A stretch of 64,000 bases of DNA from Adineta vaga. Its lineage: Eukaryota > Rotifera. Within the stretch, counting starts at the first letter, position 1. Every line of letters begins with the position of its first letter. Of this stretch, positions 1 to 11,061 are shown in pieces. The translations under genes and the position numbers were made by a program. The notes beneath the pieces are model-generated. The model searched no databases, had not been told where the DNA came from, and was given only the letters and a program-made list of their open reading frames with translations. The stretch is taken from the NCBI GenBank assembly GCA_021613535.1, contig CP075495.1, positions 10,292,001-10,356,000 on the forward strand, given 5' to 3'.

Positions 1-2
1 AT

Positions 3-461
3 ACACTTCGTTCATTAACAATTACAATGAAAAAACATCCTGATTCTTATAAGTTAAATGAACCATTACGTTCAAAATTAATTGAAGAACGGAATAAACT
101 CGGTGATAAACATGGAGAAATCATTCTTTATTCTGGTCCAGTTCGTGAATTATGTCAATTAGCTCCAAATAATGTCAATACTATGGCTGTTGGTGCAACG
201 GTTGCAAGTCATTTAGGTTTTGATGGTGTTCAAGGTTGTTTAATTGCTGATGAATCATTAGACGATCGACATATTGTTGAAATTGAATTAACTGGACCAG
301 AAACAATGGTTGGTGAAAAGAAAAAATTAGGATTTCATCTTAAAACTGTTCGAACTAATCCTGCTGAATTAGGTGCAGTGACTGGTAAAGCTACACTTCT
401 TTCATTTGTTAGTAGTATTAAATGTGCAAAAGGTTATACCACTGGTATTCATGTTGTTTAA
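3..461 (+). CDS. ASPDH: Putative L-aspartate dehydrogenase, C-terminal part (5' truncated by window edge)
   Basis: The frame is open from base 3 and ends with TAA at 459-461, giving about 152 residues. The protein carries the C-terminal half of the animal aspartate dehydrogenase domain family: the block LAPNNVNTMAVGATVASHLG, then GFDGVQGCLIADESL, then NPAELGAVTGKATLLSF. In this family that half contains the dimerisation and substrate domain, while the NAD-binding Rossmann half lies upstream and outside the window. The predicted reaction is NAD(P)-dependent conversion of L-aspartate to iminoaspartate; activity of the animal members is inferred from the family. No stop or frameshift is visible. 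THOC7 starts only 85 bases downstream on the same strand. Confidence 0.88.
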   Translation, partial: TLRSLTITMKKHPDSYKLNEPLRSKLIEERNKLGDKHGEIILYSGPVRELCQLAPNNVNTMAVGATVASHLGFDGVQGCLIADESLDDRHIVEIELTGPETMVGEKKKLGFHLKTVRTNPAELGAVTGKATLLSFVSSIKCAKGYTTGIHVV

Positions 462-521
462 CATATTTCTATTCTATTTTTTATTTATATCACGTACTTT
501 CTTAAGTAAAAGCTATATTTT

Positions 522-523
522 AG
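522..523 (+). other. Possible trans-splice or 5'UTR splice acceptor before THOC7
   Basis: A T-rich tract ends in TTTTAG at 518-523, 23 bases before the THOC7 ATG at 547 and 60 bases after the stop of the upstream gene. There is no room for a normal promoter. In an animal with spliced-leader trans-splicing this would be the leader addition site of the second gene of an operon-like pair. An ordinary 5'UTR intron is the alternative. Confidence 0.4.
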
Positions 524-546
524 ATAACTGAAAATAAATAGCAAAA

Positions 547-1740
547 ATGTCATCGAAATCATCGAGTAGTAGTACATCATCGACGAAAAGAAAAGTACAA
601 ATCATTCAACAAACAACACCTGTATCATCTCCAATACCAGCAAAACAAATTAAAAGAGAACCAACTGTTGAAAAATTAAAGGTTCCTATCAAGCCTAATG
701 TTTATCTAATTTCTTTCTTCGATTTTAGACTCAACGTCGACATGAACTATCAGAAGATGATATTATCCGTACACGTCTTCTCTATGAAGGTGATCAAGGT
801 ATTGATGATCGACGTATATTAATGTTGATGAAGTCATTTAATAAACATATTTTTGAGCAAACAACAACTTCCGATGAAAATCATTCGATTAGTGAAAAAT
901 TACTTTCTTTACTTTATTCCATTGAACATTCTCATCGTCTGTTTAAATCGACTTATGAGATGGATGAACGTGAACAACTATGTTATGCTTCAAAAAGTAA
1001 ACGTATGAATGATCAAATTATACAATTACGTCAAGAACTTGAACGAAGTGAATTACGTTTAATTGAAGCTAAACAAAAACGTTTGCATCTCCTTGAATAT
1101 GATTCACGAACAGCAATAATTAATAAATTAGGCACACGTCGAGAATTACGTGCACAACAAGCAGCCACATTAGAAAGAAAACATTATTTTGAACATTTAC
1201 AACAAACATTCGAAGCTACGTAAGAAATATATCAGTACATTATATTAGAGTAAAAACTAGAAAGAAAAAACAAAAGTTAGATCTTTTATTTTCATCTTTG
1301 AGATCAACATGAAAGACATCGAAATAAATTATATTTTATTTTGTAGTTATCAACAACGATTGAAACAGATAGCTGTATATATGCGACCAATCTTTGAATT
1401 AGAAGAAATTTTACGACAAGATGCTCATGAAGATATTTCTGCTGATGGACCAAATGAATCACCTGTTGATCAACAAGCACCACCTTTAACACCTCTTTTA
1501 CCAACTTCGAAAACTGAACGACAACGAACAAATTCTGATTCATCAACTGCTTCTATGGACGCTGATGATGCCAATTCTATATCGCGTTCAAAAAAATCAC
1601 ATAAGAATCATTTAGGTTTGAATTCTTTGTCGAGTTCATTGACAAACAATCAACCGCAAGCATTATTTTCAACAGAAACTGAACTGTTTGGTACACAACT
1701 TGTTAACCCATTGTTATTATTATCTTCGAATATTTCTTAA
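547..1740 (+). CDS. THOC7: THO complex subunit 7 homolog
   Basis: Three exons, 547-681, 729-1219 and 1347-1740, join in frame to 339 residues. After a Ser/Lys-rich N-terminus of about 45 residues comes the THOC7 signature DDIIRTRLLYEGDQGIDDRR followed by LMKSF, then a long helical coiled-coil region rich in Arg, Glu and Gln that ends near the start of exon 3. THOC7 is the small coiled-coil subunit of the THO/TREX complex, which couples transcription to nuclear mRNA export. The last roughly 110 residues are low-complexity (Ser, Asn, Pro, Thr) and make the protein much longer than the roughly 200-residue vertebrate form. Introns are 47 and 127 nt. A reading ending at the in-frame TAA at 1221 would lose exon 3, so the GTAAGA donor at 1220 is preferred. 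Confidence 0.87.
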
Positions 1741-2071
1741 TTCTATGTGAATTTCTTTTTTTCCCTTCTTTGTTGAATAAGATTTGATGATGTTAATCTC
1801 AGATGTTTCTTTTGATTTCACAGCAAATTAGTATAATACTTTTGTTTATGTTTCTCTTTAGTTTACTTCCAAGTTTATCAACAGAAATTTGATGAGACGA
1901 GACTTTTCTTTTCACAGGAGAAATCTGAAACATTACTTCAACTTCGTTCGTGTAATTGCAGGACAGAGAAAGTTCGATGAAATAAGACTAATATAATGAT
2001 AAATGTTATAGAATAGACTTTTGATGGAAATTTCAAAATTTTTCTTTTTTGTCATTTAGATTTAAAACTGT
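1741..2071. other. Intergenic, THOC7 to FAM210-like gene
   Basis: No coding potential seen. A T-rich tract ending in ATTTAG at 2054-2059 lies 13 bases before the next ATG and could be a trans-splice or 5'UTR acceptor. Confidence 0.5.
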
Positions 2072-2943
2072 ATGTGGCATTTATGTCGTTCTACATCTCG
2101 ACCATTAATTGGCGTATGTCAATTAATAAGTCGACAACGAGCACTTATTCCTATCAAATCAATAGTTCCTCAGCGACCTTTCTCTTTCCCATCATTTTTC
2201 AAAATAAAGAGAAATACACCTGAACCTATTCCACAACCAACAATTAATCCTCGACATCCACCTGATTATGTTCCACCTCGACCACCTATTGATCCACATG
2301 CGAATATACCAGTTCAATCTCAGTCTAGTATATTCGCACGGTTTCGTCATGCATATGCGAAGTATGGAAAAATTCTCTTAGTTGTACATTTCTTTTCATC
2401 ATTTGCATGGTGTGCTGGTCTCATTGTTCTTCATTTTAATGGTTTTGATCTAGGTAAGAACTCGAAATCTTTTATCTTCACTCATTTTATTTTATATGCT
2501 TACATTTTTTTCGTTTCTATACAGGAATGTATTTGATGGATGGTCTTACACGTATTCATATTATTAGTCCAGAACGACGTTTATCATTTATTCGTCATAT
2601 GAATGAATATTCAATCGCCGGAATTCTATCACGAATTCCAATTATTTCTCAAGAACGTCGGAATGATTTGAATGCTTATTGGACCGGAGAACGTGTTCGT
2701 CTACTAGCAACTGCTTTGTTACTTTACAAATTTTTAACACCAGTTCGTTATGCTTTTACATTAGGCGTTACGACGTATATTTCACGTACATTTCTTAAAC
2801 GTGGACTTCTTAAACGAGCACCACAAGGTGATTCTTTACAAGAACTTTATCGTGATCAAAAACAATTAATTAAAAGTCATGTTCGACGATCAAGAGATAA
2901 AATAAAAACAACTGCACGACGTGGACAACAAAAACTCGAATAA
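2072..2943 (+). CDS. FAM210-type (DUF1279) mitochondrial membrane protein
   Basis: Exons 2072-2453 and 2525-2943 join in frame to 266 residues. The first 50 residues are rich in Arg, Ser and Leu with no acidic residue, as in a mitochondrial targeting peptide, followed by a Pro-rich linker. The DUF1279 core then begins: FARFRHAYAKYGKILLVVHF, a membrane segment (SSFAWCAGLIVLHF), an intermediate region, and a second hydrophobic stretch LLATALLLYKFLTPVRYAFT ending in the family-typical RTFLKRGLLKR. FAM210 proteins are mitochondrial membrane proteins; FAM210A is linked to mitochondrial translation and muscle or bone maintenance. The tail is basic and probably helical. Family assignment is firm; A versus B type cannot be decided. 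A possible acceptor TTTAG lies 13 bases before the ATG. Confidence 0.8.
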
Positions 2944-3230
2944 AACAAATTTATTGATTGTTATGATTATAGAATCGATGATTCTTTTTTTTGTACTTCA
3001 ACGTATATATTAATTCAGCTATGAATCAATATAAAAGCTGCAATGGTACAGCAAATGATCATAAATTATTCATAAACTTCTAGAAAACTGTTAGAGTGAA
3101 TCAGATGTATGAATATGCTTCAATTGACGTACTGTAGTATCAATTACATACTTATTATTTTAACTAGTACAACAATCATAACGGGTTTTTTTTTCTAAAG
3201 CAGACAACATGCAAAGTTAAGTATCTAAAT

Positions 3231-4316
3231 TTAACGTTGCGGCAATAGTCGTGGAGAAGTTCCTGATCTTATTTGTAGTTCTCCATGGGGATTTGGAGTT
3301 GTTTGTGGCATCACTTTTGATGAAACACTCGTTACAACCATCTGATTCTGTGGTTTGCAAAGAATTATTTGCCAAAGATTATTACAAGCAACCTTCAGTT
3401 CCTTTCGAAAAGCTATTGATGTTGCATAATAAATGTAAAATGAAACCGAAGGATTAATAAATAACAGAAATGTACTTGTAATAAAATAAATAAACGCTTC
3501 AATAATTTGTCGATCAGCACTTTTAAATGTTGAAAGTGTAACGGCTGTATAGAGAGTATTCAATGGATATGGAGTTGTTGTCAAAATATAAACGATTACT
3601 TGTGCTGTTAACATTCGATTTAATTGAAAATCACGTTGACGCATCGTATGATTTCTTTGCATAGTTGTTGTATTAATACGAAGATGAATAGAATGTAAAT
3701 TATGTAATGTATATAAACTAAATACACTCATTAAAATCGGTGGAATACAACCAGCAAATATTACGGCATAAATACCGAAAATTACAAGATATACACCAGG
3801 CATAACACAATATTTGGATCGAATTGTTGTGAACAAAGGTATATGCATAGTTCCTATAAACCAAAAGATAATTGTACCGAAACTAACTATTCGTGCTAGA
3901 CGTATGTGACTTAAATTACGAATTTTTGCTTGACGTGAAGATAAACAAGCTCGATCAATACATGCCAAGACGATTAAATAACGTGAGATCATCAATAATG
4001 TATGATAAATATAAAGACGTAATTTACAATATATTAATGATGATGAAGTAAGATTGATTTGTTCAACAGCATAAATTCCCGTTGATATAGTGAAACTTAA
4101 TGCTAGAATATTAGCAAGCGATGATAAGAATAAATAATATGAACAAGGATTTGATCGAAGTGATTTTTGAAGAAATACAAAACAATTAAGTACATTGCCA
4201 ATATTACCAAGTACGAGAAAACTCACCATTGACCATGTCATACCTTGTTGTATATTTATTAGATAAGAAACCAATGGAGAGACGGCAACATCACTGATCG
4301 GTGTAACTTCATCCAT
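3231..4316 (-). CDS. Rhodopsin-like GPCR, orphan
   Basis: A single-exon frame on the minus strand. I chose the ATG at 4316, giving 361 residues (first residues MDEVTPISDV), because the longer start at 4403 would add 29 Lys/Ile-rich residues unlike an extracellular N-terminus. Seven hydrophobic segments can be followed. TM1 carries GNIGNVLNCF, TM3 ends in the motif DRAC rather than DRY (LACIDRACLS), and TM7 has FINPSVSFYIYY, a variant NPxxY. Cysteines typical of the extracellular disulfide are present (YCKLRLYIY before TM3). The tail is short and polar. The ligand is unknown; the architecture resembles the large peptide-receptor-like families expanded in rotifers and molluscs. The gene is the reverse neighbour of the FAM210-like gene with 287 bases between stop codons. 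Confidence 0.85.
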   Translation of the reverse strand: MDEVTPISDVAVSPLVSYLINIQQGMTWSMVSFLVLGNIGNVLNCFVFLQKSLRSNPCSYYLFLSSLANILALSFTISTGIYAVEQINLTSSSLIYCKLRLYIYHTLLMISRYLIVLACIDRACLSSRQAKIRNLSHIRLARIVSFGTIIFWFIGTMHIPLFTTIRSKYCVMPGVYLVIFGIYAVIFAGCIPPILMSVFSLYTLHNLHSIHLRINTTTMQRNHTMRQRDFQLNRMLTAQVIVYILTTTPYPLNTLYTAVTLSTFKSADRQIIEAFIYFITSTFLLFINPSVSFYIYYATSIAFRKELKVACNNLWQIILCKPQNQMVVTSVSSKVMPQTTPNPHGELQIRSGTSPRLLPQR

Positions 4317-4403
4317 TTTTTCTTTTATTTTGAATAACGAACGTCTTTTATTTTTTTTTATAAAAGATGAGATTATCCTCATAATTAGGCACGGTTCATT
4401 CAA

Positions 4404-5143
4404 TAGCTTCTCGACATATTAATCACTTGATGATAATTGGAGATAGTTAAGTTTAGACATGATGGATTTATTTCTAAACTGCAAGTATTTCTAAGTAGGT
4501 TGTAGGATAGGTGAGATTGACAAAATATTCCTGTATCAAACGAAATCTATGTCTCAATAGATATTGCATTCGAATCGAATCATTTGTGTATTTTCTCACA
4601 GATGAAAGCTCTAAGACGAATTATTGTTAATGTACGTTTGCAATACTTCTTTCAAAACTAAAATTATTTTAATTTTCTACTGTCTGAGTGCAAAGATGAC
4701 GCACAGATCAATTGACATGCTATATAGCATAATGACCAATTAATTCAAATAAAAATTGATAGTTATTGTAGGACACATCGTCCTATACTGAATAACTTTT
4801 AGTCTCTTTTTAATATTACAATGCGTGCAAATCTCATCATAGTACACACAAGTGAAATAAAATATTTAATAGTTTTGTAAACGAAAAACACATGAATTGA
4901 TTGAAAATCACTAATCTTTATTTTCTTAAATATATAAAATAACGTAGAACACATCAATTTTCGTTTTAAATCGCATCTGAATTGATCAATAATTGCCGTA
5001 AAAAAACCGTAGAGGATATTTTTGCAAAGAAACGAAATACATAAATAGAACTAAACATAAAAGAAAGAAAATATGTAATTTAAATATCGTTGAACTGTTT
5101 TTTATTCTTGTCAAATTATTTAACTGCTATGCCTTGGTTTTGT
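4404..5143. other. Intergenic, about 740 bases
   Basis: AT-rich sequence between a GPCR start and the ZnT stop, both on the minus strand. I see no coding frame, RNA gene or long repeat. It probably holds the GPCR 5' flank and the ZnT 3' flank. Confidence 0.4.
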
Positions 5144-6806
5144 TCAAGTACCAGGTCGACGACAATTTTCACATGAATTCATGATAGTTTCTTCATATGG
5201 TTCAATCTGAATTGTCATTCGTGATATAGAATGTTCATGACGAAGCATTTCTTGCGCTTGATTCAATACGGACAAATAATCTCGACTAGAATCTAAAGGA
5301 AAATTTCTTCAAAATCTTTGTTATTTGTTAATATTCATTTCTATTTACCAATTGCAATATGGACGGAAAGAGCTGTTCGTTGCAATGATAATGACCATAT
5401 ATGTAAACTATGTGCATTACGTACACCAGGTAATCGAAGAAGATCTTCAACTACTTGAGAATAGTTCACATTTGATGGAACACCTATAATATCAAAATAA
5501 TATCGATAGAATCGTATATATTATGCCAATGCGACGTACCTTCCATTAGTACAAGAACAATATCACGCATAATAGTAATTGTTGTAATAAGAACCAAGCC
5601 AGAAAAGATGAAAGTACAAATAGGATCAGCAAGTCTATAATCGGGCTAAAAAGAATAGTTGAAATGTTGAACAAAAAATGTCAAATATAGAATTCTTTTG
5701 AACTATACTTTGAAATAAATCAATATTGCAGCACAAAGAACACCAACACTTTGAACAAAATCTCCAATAACATGAATAATTGCTGCTCGAACATTGATAT
5801 TTTGTGTTGATTTCTTCGATTGAATAACACGTTCCATTTGTGATCCAACAATAATATCAGCTACTAATGGTTCAGTATTAATAATTGTACTGGTACTATC
5901 AGGACTTTCGCCGTGCGAGTGTGAATGCCCATGATTATGATCGTGTGAATGACCATGATGAGGTATAGATTTACCACATACATTTGCATGTAAAGTTAGA
6001 AACATTCTGAAGAAATCAAAGAAAAATAATTTAGTTCTCTACTTGTACTCTTTCTAACATTCATACCTACACGATATTGAAAAAAACACCACATGAAGAA
6101 ACAATAATCATGTTTAATGAATTAACTTTAAAATCTCGTTTGATACAACGTTCAATAGCCATATAAACAAGAACTCCAGTAACTAACCAAATGGTTAAAA
6201 CACTGAGCAAAGCTCCAAGTACCTCTAAATAGAAAGACAAATACTAATATTAAGAATCAGTCATTTGAAGATTGTTTTATGTTTCAACCTGCTCGAATAT
6301 AACCAAATGAAAGTTTTTGTGTTGGTCGTTTTCTTGCAAGATACATTGCTGTTAATGATATTAGAAAACTTGCTACATCAACTGTCATATGTGCAGCATC
6401 AGTCATAACAGCGGTTGAATTCGAAAGAACACCTCCTATAGAAATATATATATATATATACATATGTATGGAAACAATGTTTTTCGTGTGATTCTTCTAC
6501 GAAGAACATACCAACTATTTCAATCAGCATAAAAATAATACAAATAAGAAGAACAATGATCAAACGATTTCTTGCTCCATAATCAAATTTATCATCAGGC
6601 ACATGACAATGAGTCGATGGTGAACGTGATCGATCTAGGAAACTTTCATCTTGTACTAATGATGAATTATCAGTACCAAGTAATAATGGTGTTCTATCTT
6701 CACCGTCGTCCGCCATCAACAAAAGGCTATCATCAGATGTATTCCCATCGTTACGATTATGTCTACTATGGTGTCCTCCTTGATTAATATTCGTATTTGA
6801 TGTCAT
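5144..6806 (-). CDS. Zinc transporter, SLC30/ZnT family (ZnT2/3/4/8-like)
   Basis: Seven exons on the minus strand (6512-6806, 6289-6435, 6071-6224, 5709-6006, 5540-5645, 5349-5483, 5144-5292) join in frame to 427 residues. The cytosolic N-terminus is polar and acidic, then comes a six-TM cation-diffusion-facilitator fold. The zinc-site HxxxD pair is present: HMTVD in TM2 and HVIGD in TM5. Between TM4 and TM5 lies a His-rich loop, [18 protein letters not shown], which is diagnostic for ZnT zinc transporters. The C-terminal domain ([20 protein letters not shown]) matches the cytosolic ferredoxin-like domain. These proteins work as dimers exchanging Zn2+ for H+ into secretory vesicles or out of the cytosol. 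The ATG at 6806 is the first in frame. All introns are 56-76 nt. Confidence 0.9.
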
Positions 6807-7448
6807 CAAAAAAACAAAAAGAGAAACGAAAGAAAATTATAGAGAAAGAAGAAACCTTAGAAATCAATCGATCGTATCTTAAGTCAAGAGAGAGAGAGAA
6901 AACGAGATTCAATAAATATTTATTAATCATCTCATCTCATCTCATATTTTGTACAATATTCGGTCAGTGAACTTTGAAGACTAAGAAGAATATGGTGCAT
7001 TAGATTTATTCACCTTATATTCGTTTCTCATCAATCCGAATACTATTTTTTAATAGATGATGATAAAATAAAATGATATAAGAAATGCAAACAAAACGAA
7101 ATGAATCAAGGTCTATATATATATATATATATACAATACAACATCTATGTATATGTGTACTTCATAATTGGTGTAAATAGATGTCGCACAGAATTTTTGG
7201 AAATTTTTTCAATAAAAATATTATTTTCGAAAGCAATTCTATCTTTTCTTTATTTTCAAATTTATTATTATTAATTTCAATCGACTTTGAAGGTTTCACT
7301 TGTCTTTCAATGATTGGTGTCTCCTGATCCATTCATTTTGTTCAACGTTTGTCGTCGCTACCGCTTTAGATTAATAAAACCCTACCATATTAATACGTTT
7401 TAATGATCATGATTTGATTTTTGACATTCCACAATAAACAATTCGATC
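6807..7448. other. Divergent intergenic region between ZnT and DNAJC3
   Basis: Shared 5' flank of two divergently transcribed genes. It contains short repeats: four copies of a TCATC-like pentamer near 6928-6946 and a (TA)n run at about 7113-7132. No coding frame seen. Confidence 0.5.
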
Positions 7449-9321
7449 ATGTCTCGGTGTATTCATATTCTCTTCTATATATCTGTTCTTAGTTTTCTGT
7501 CAGATTTGTTCATAGTTGGTAAATATATAGCAAATCTTCTCGTGACTCTCTTCAAAACCTCACATATGATTCGTATTCTATAGGTGCTACTGCCGATGTT
7601 AATGATCATTTAGAAAAAGGAAAGAAATTATTAGCAACAGGACAATTAGCCGATGCTCTATCTCAATTTCATGCCGCGATTGGTAAGAATAATAGAATAT
7701 ATTGAATAAAACTTCGAAACAAAACACTTCTGATTTTTGTTTTTTGAAGAAGCGGATCCAAAAAATTATATAGCATATTTTCGACGAGCAGCTGTTTATT
7801 TGGGTATGGGAAAATCAAAAGCAGCACTGCCGGATTTAAGTAAAGTTATTGAACTTAAACCTGATTTTACTGCGGTAAATTGTCTTGCGAATAAATGTTT
7901 CATTTTCGTTTCATATTGAAATTCTTTTAGGCACGCATACAACGAGGAAATTTATTATTGAAACAAGGTGATTTTGATGAAGCTAAAATTGATTTCGAGA
8001 ATGTGGTATAACAATATATATATAGATTACTTTTGATTTATATAAAACAGATTTTTATTTTTTCCTTAGATCAAAACAGATTCCTCCAATAGTGAAGCAC
8101 GTAATCAATTAGATTTAACTGAAAAACTAAGTCATGCAGTTAAAGAAGCTGATAAGTCTTATGCAGAAGCGGATTATAGTAAAACAATTGAACTACTTTC
8201 AATAGTTATTGAAGTAGGAGTTTTCATTAACAGTGTACTTTTCTTTACTAAGATTTTACTTTAGAATTGTCCATGGGCTATTCGATTACGTGAATTACGT
8301 GCTGATAGTTATTTGAATTCAGGTGATTCTCTTAAAGCAGTCAATGATCTGAAAGCAACAGCTAAACTAATACCAGATAATACTCAAGCGTTTCTTAAAA
8401 TAAGTCATTTACTCTACTCAATGGGTGATGCAGATGATAGTCTAATGTAAATAATATCTTATATCTTCTTCAATTGTTTACATATCATTTTCTCTTTTAG
8501 AAATATACGTGAATGTTTGAAACTCGATGCTGATCATAAAGAATGTCATAAACATTATACAAAAGTGAAAAAATTAGCTAAACAACTTGAAACTATCCGT
8601 GATGCAATTAGTCAATCAAATTGGAATGAATGTCTTGAAAAAGCAAATCAAATTCTCAAACTTTCTTCGGATCCATCATCCCAAGCATTTGTACATCGTG
8701 CACATTCAACTTTATGTACATGTATGTCACGTGGCAAATCATCCGTAAAAGAAACGATTGATAAATGTACTGAAGTTTTGAATACATATGGTGCTGATGC
8801 AGAAATTTTAGTTAGTCGAGCAGAAGCATATATCTTAAATGAACAATATGAATCTGCTCTAGCTGATTATCAACGTGCACAAGAAATAGAAGATACGAAT
8901 CGTGTTCAAGATGGTATTAAACGTATACAAAAATTAATTAAACAATCGAAAAAACGTGATTATTATAAAATTTTAAATGTTCGAAGAACAGCGAATAAAG
9001 CAGAAATTCTACGAGCCTACAGAAAATCAGCAATTAAATGGCATCCAGATAAATATGAAGGTGAAGATAAGAAGAAAGCAGAGAAGATGTTTATTGATAT
9101 TGCTGCTGCTAAAGAAGTTTTAACTGATACTGGTTAGTTTTTGATTTCATAATTAATCTTTTTTCAACTATTTATATTTAGAAAAACGTGCAAAATTTGA
9201 TGCTGGCGAGGATCCTCTAGATGCAGAAGAACAAGCACAACAACATCATCCATTTAATGGTTTTAATCCGTTCGGTGGTGGAAATAATCAAGGTTTTACA
9301 TTTCGTTTCCATTTTAATTAA
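7449..9321 (+). CDS. DNAJC3: DnaJ homolog subfamily C member 3 (p58IPK), ER co-chaperone
   Basis: Eight exons (7449-7518, 7584-7682, 7750-7874, 7931-8005, 8070-8213, 8265-8446, 8501-9132, 9182-9321) give 488 residues. A hydrophobic signal peptide (about residues 1-24) is followed by consecutive TPR repeats, for example KLLATGQLADALSQFHAAI and AYFRRAAVYLGMGKSKAAL. A C-terminal J domain starts at KRDYYKILNV and has the catalytic HPD in IKWHPDKYEG. The protein ends in a Gly/Phe/Asn-rich tail closing with FRFHFN, as in the family. DNAJC3 binds unfolded clients in the ER lumen through the TPRs and passes them to BiP; mammalian DNAJC3 also restrains PERK/PKR-type eIF2alpha kinases. Signal peptide and length agree with the family. 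Confidence 0.93.
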
Positions 9322-9744
9322 TTATTCGAGTAAATGCTTGTGTGTTTTGTGTACAGTAGTTGCCTTTTGTTGTTTGTTTTTGTTCTTATCTTCTATTTAT
9401 TTTCTCTTTTTATAATTTAAAAAAGAAAACGAAATTTCACTTGCTCTATATAGTTACTCTTCTCATTTCTCTTGATAATATTTTTCTCGTCATTGATCAA
9501 ACAAAATCGACATAACAAGAAACGAAATATTTGATCAGCTTTAGTTTTCTTCTTTCAACACTGGGAAAAAGACATTGACGAACGACAAATGCACTGTGTT
9601 TGAATAAAAATAAATAACTATACACATATAGAACGACAATATTACGAAAAAAATAACATAATCATGGAAATAAAGATAATGATCATTAGGTATCGGAATG
9701 AAGAAAAAAAAGAAGGTTCATAAGACATTGTTTTCGTCAGGAAA
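9322..9744. other. Convergent intergenic region, DNAJC3 and ATP6V0B 3' flanks
   Basis: 3' flanks of two convergent genes. AATAAA-like hexamers occur around 9605-9615 on the plus strand. Nothing else recognised. Confidence 0.4.
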
Positions 9745-10594
9745 TTAATCGGACATATTTGCTCCATTTGACTAGAAAGAAAAAGAATAAATATACAATT
9801 GAATATAAACTATGTTTTATGTTGACTATACCTGAAGTATAGAAACAATCAAACCAAAGAGACCGATTGCACTAGCAAATATTTCAATGATTAGTATACG
9901 AACGAATAGAGAAGAATTCTGAGCATCAGCTAAAGCGGCACCGGAACCAACTAATCCAACACAGACACCGCAGAAAAGATTGCATAAACCAACTGTTAAA
10001 CCAGCGCCAAATAATTTATATCCTGCACGATATTTAAGAGCTAATTCTTCGGGTTTTGTAGTCATGAAACTCTAGAGAAAAGCAAACTAAGATAATCATC
10101 ACTATAATCAACACATTTTCACTTACAGTTATTGAACCTGATATAACGATACCCATAATAAGTCCATAGATAGCAACAGCTTCACACATAATAATAGATA
10201 TAAGATTTTTTGTTCGAATACGTGGTGCTTTAACACCACCACCCAAGATACTTACACCAGTTGCAAAAATACCTCTAGAATTTACAGAAAATATGTAATA
10301 AATAGATGATATATGGATGGAGATATATATATATATCTGCTTACAGAGCTGCACCGAGAACAGAGAGTGAAACTGCTAATGCAATACCAATTAATGCCCA
10401 TTGATAAGGTGAAATAGATAGAAGAAACCAACCGATATCGAAGCGAAAACCATTGTTAGTTAACATATACGTTAAACCTATATCAATGAGTTTAGATAAT
10501 ATTTTCTTAAAACTCTTTTCGAATACATACCAACATAGATGAACAAGCCTACACATGCGCCTAAAGCTCCTTTGGATAAATAAGATGTACTCAT
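9745..10594 (-). CDS. ATP6V0B: V-type proton ATPase 21 kDa proteolipid subunit c''
   Basis: Five minus-strand exons (10531-10594, 10345-10477, 10127-10274, 9832-10071, 9745-9771) join to 203 residues. The protein is very hydrophobic with five predicted membrane helices. It contains [20 protein letters not shown], with the proton-binding Glu, and the second proteolipid repeat [20 protein letters not shown] with a further membrane Glu in [11 protein letters not shown]. Subunit c'' is part of the membrane-embedded rotor ring of the V-ATPase that acidifies endosomes, lysosomes and secretory vesicles. The last exon codes only for eight residues plus the stop. Length matches the family, about 205 residues. 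Confidence 0.95.
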
Positions 10595-11061
10595 TCTATT
10601 TGTCTAAAAGGAAATTTAAAAAAAATTATATACACATATATATATATATACAATAGCTACGCCTCGAACTCGAATAACTGGTAATATAACTGAGGGTAGA
10701 TCTTATCAGTCAACAGATACCTAACTAACTTCACACTTTTCATTGTGACGAACTCATTCCAATAGTTGAGAGTAGTGATCTGTCGCGTATTTGTTAATAT
10801 ACAATTACCAATTGTAGAAAAGATGATGAAAGAGGTCGTACTACTACTACTATTAAGATTGAAAGGATGCTTTCCTGCACTGATCTCAAAACTTGTTTAG
10901 ATGAGGAAGAGATAGTAGATGAAGACTTTTAGATATCTACCATTCGATATATGCATATACCCTTTGAAAAAAATATATTATATTATAGTTAGGAAATAAA
11001 AGGCATAAGAAATAGTTCGTGACCAAGCACCGGCAAAAAATAAAGTTTATAAGGCAATGTT
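10595..11061. other. Intergenic, ATP6V0B 5' flank to coiled-coil gene 3' end
   Basis: Contains a (TA)n tract at about 10637-10650 just upstream of the ATP6V0B start. No gene recognised. Confidence 0.4.

Noticed and set aside
7113-7132. Several (TA)n tracts (also about 10637, 18875, 25278, 37015) as possible origins or mobile-element footprints
   Set aside because: They are simple microsatellites typical of AT-rich genomes, without flanking inverted repeats or target duplications.
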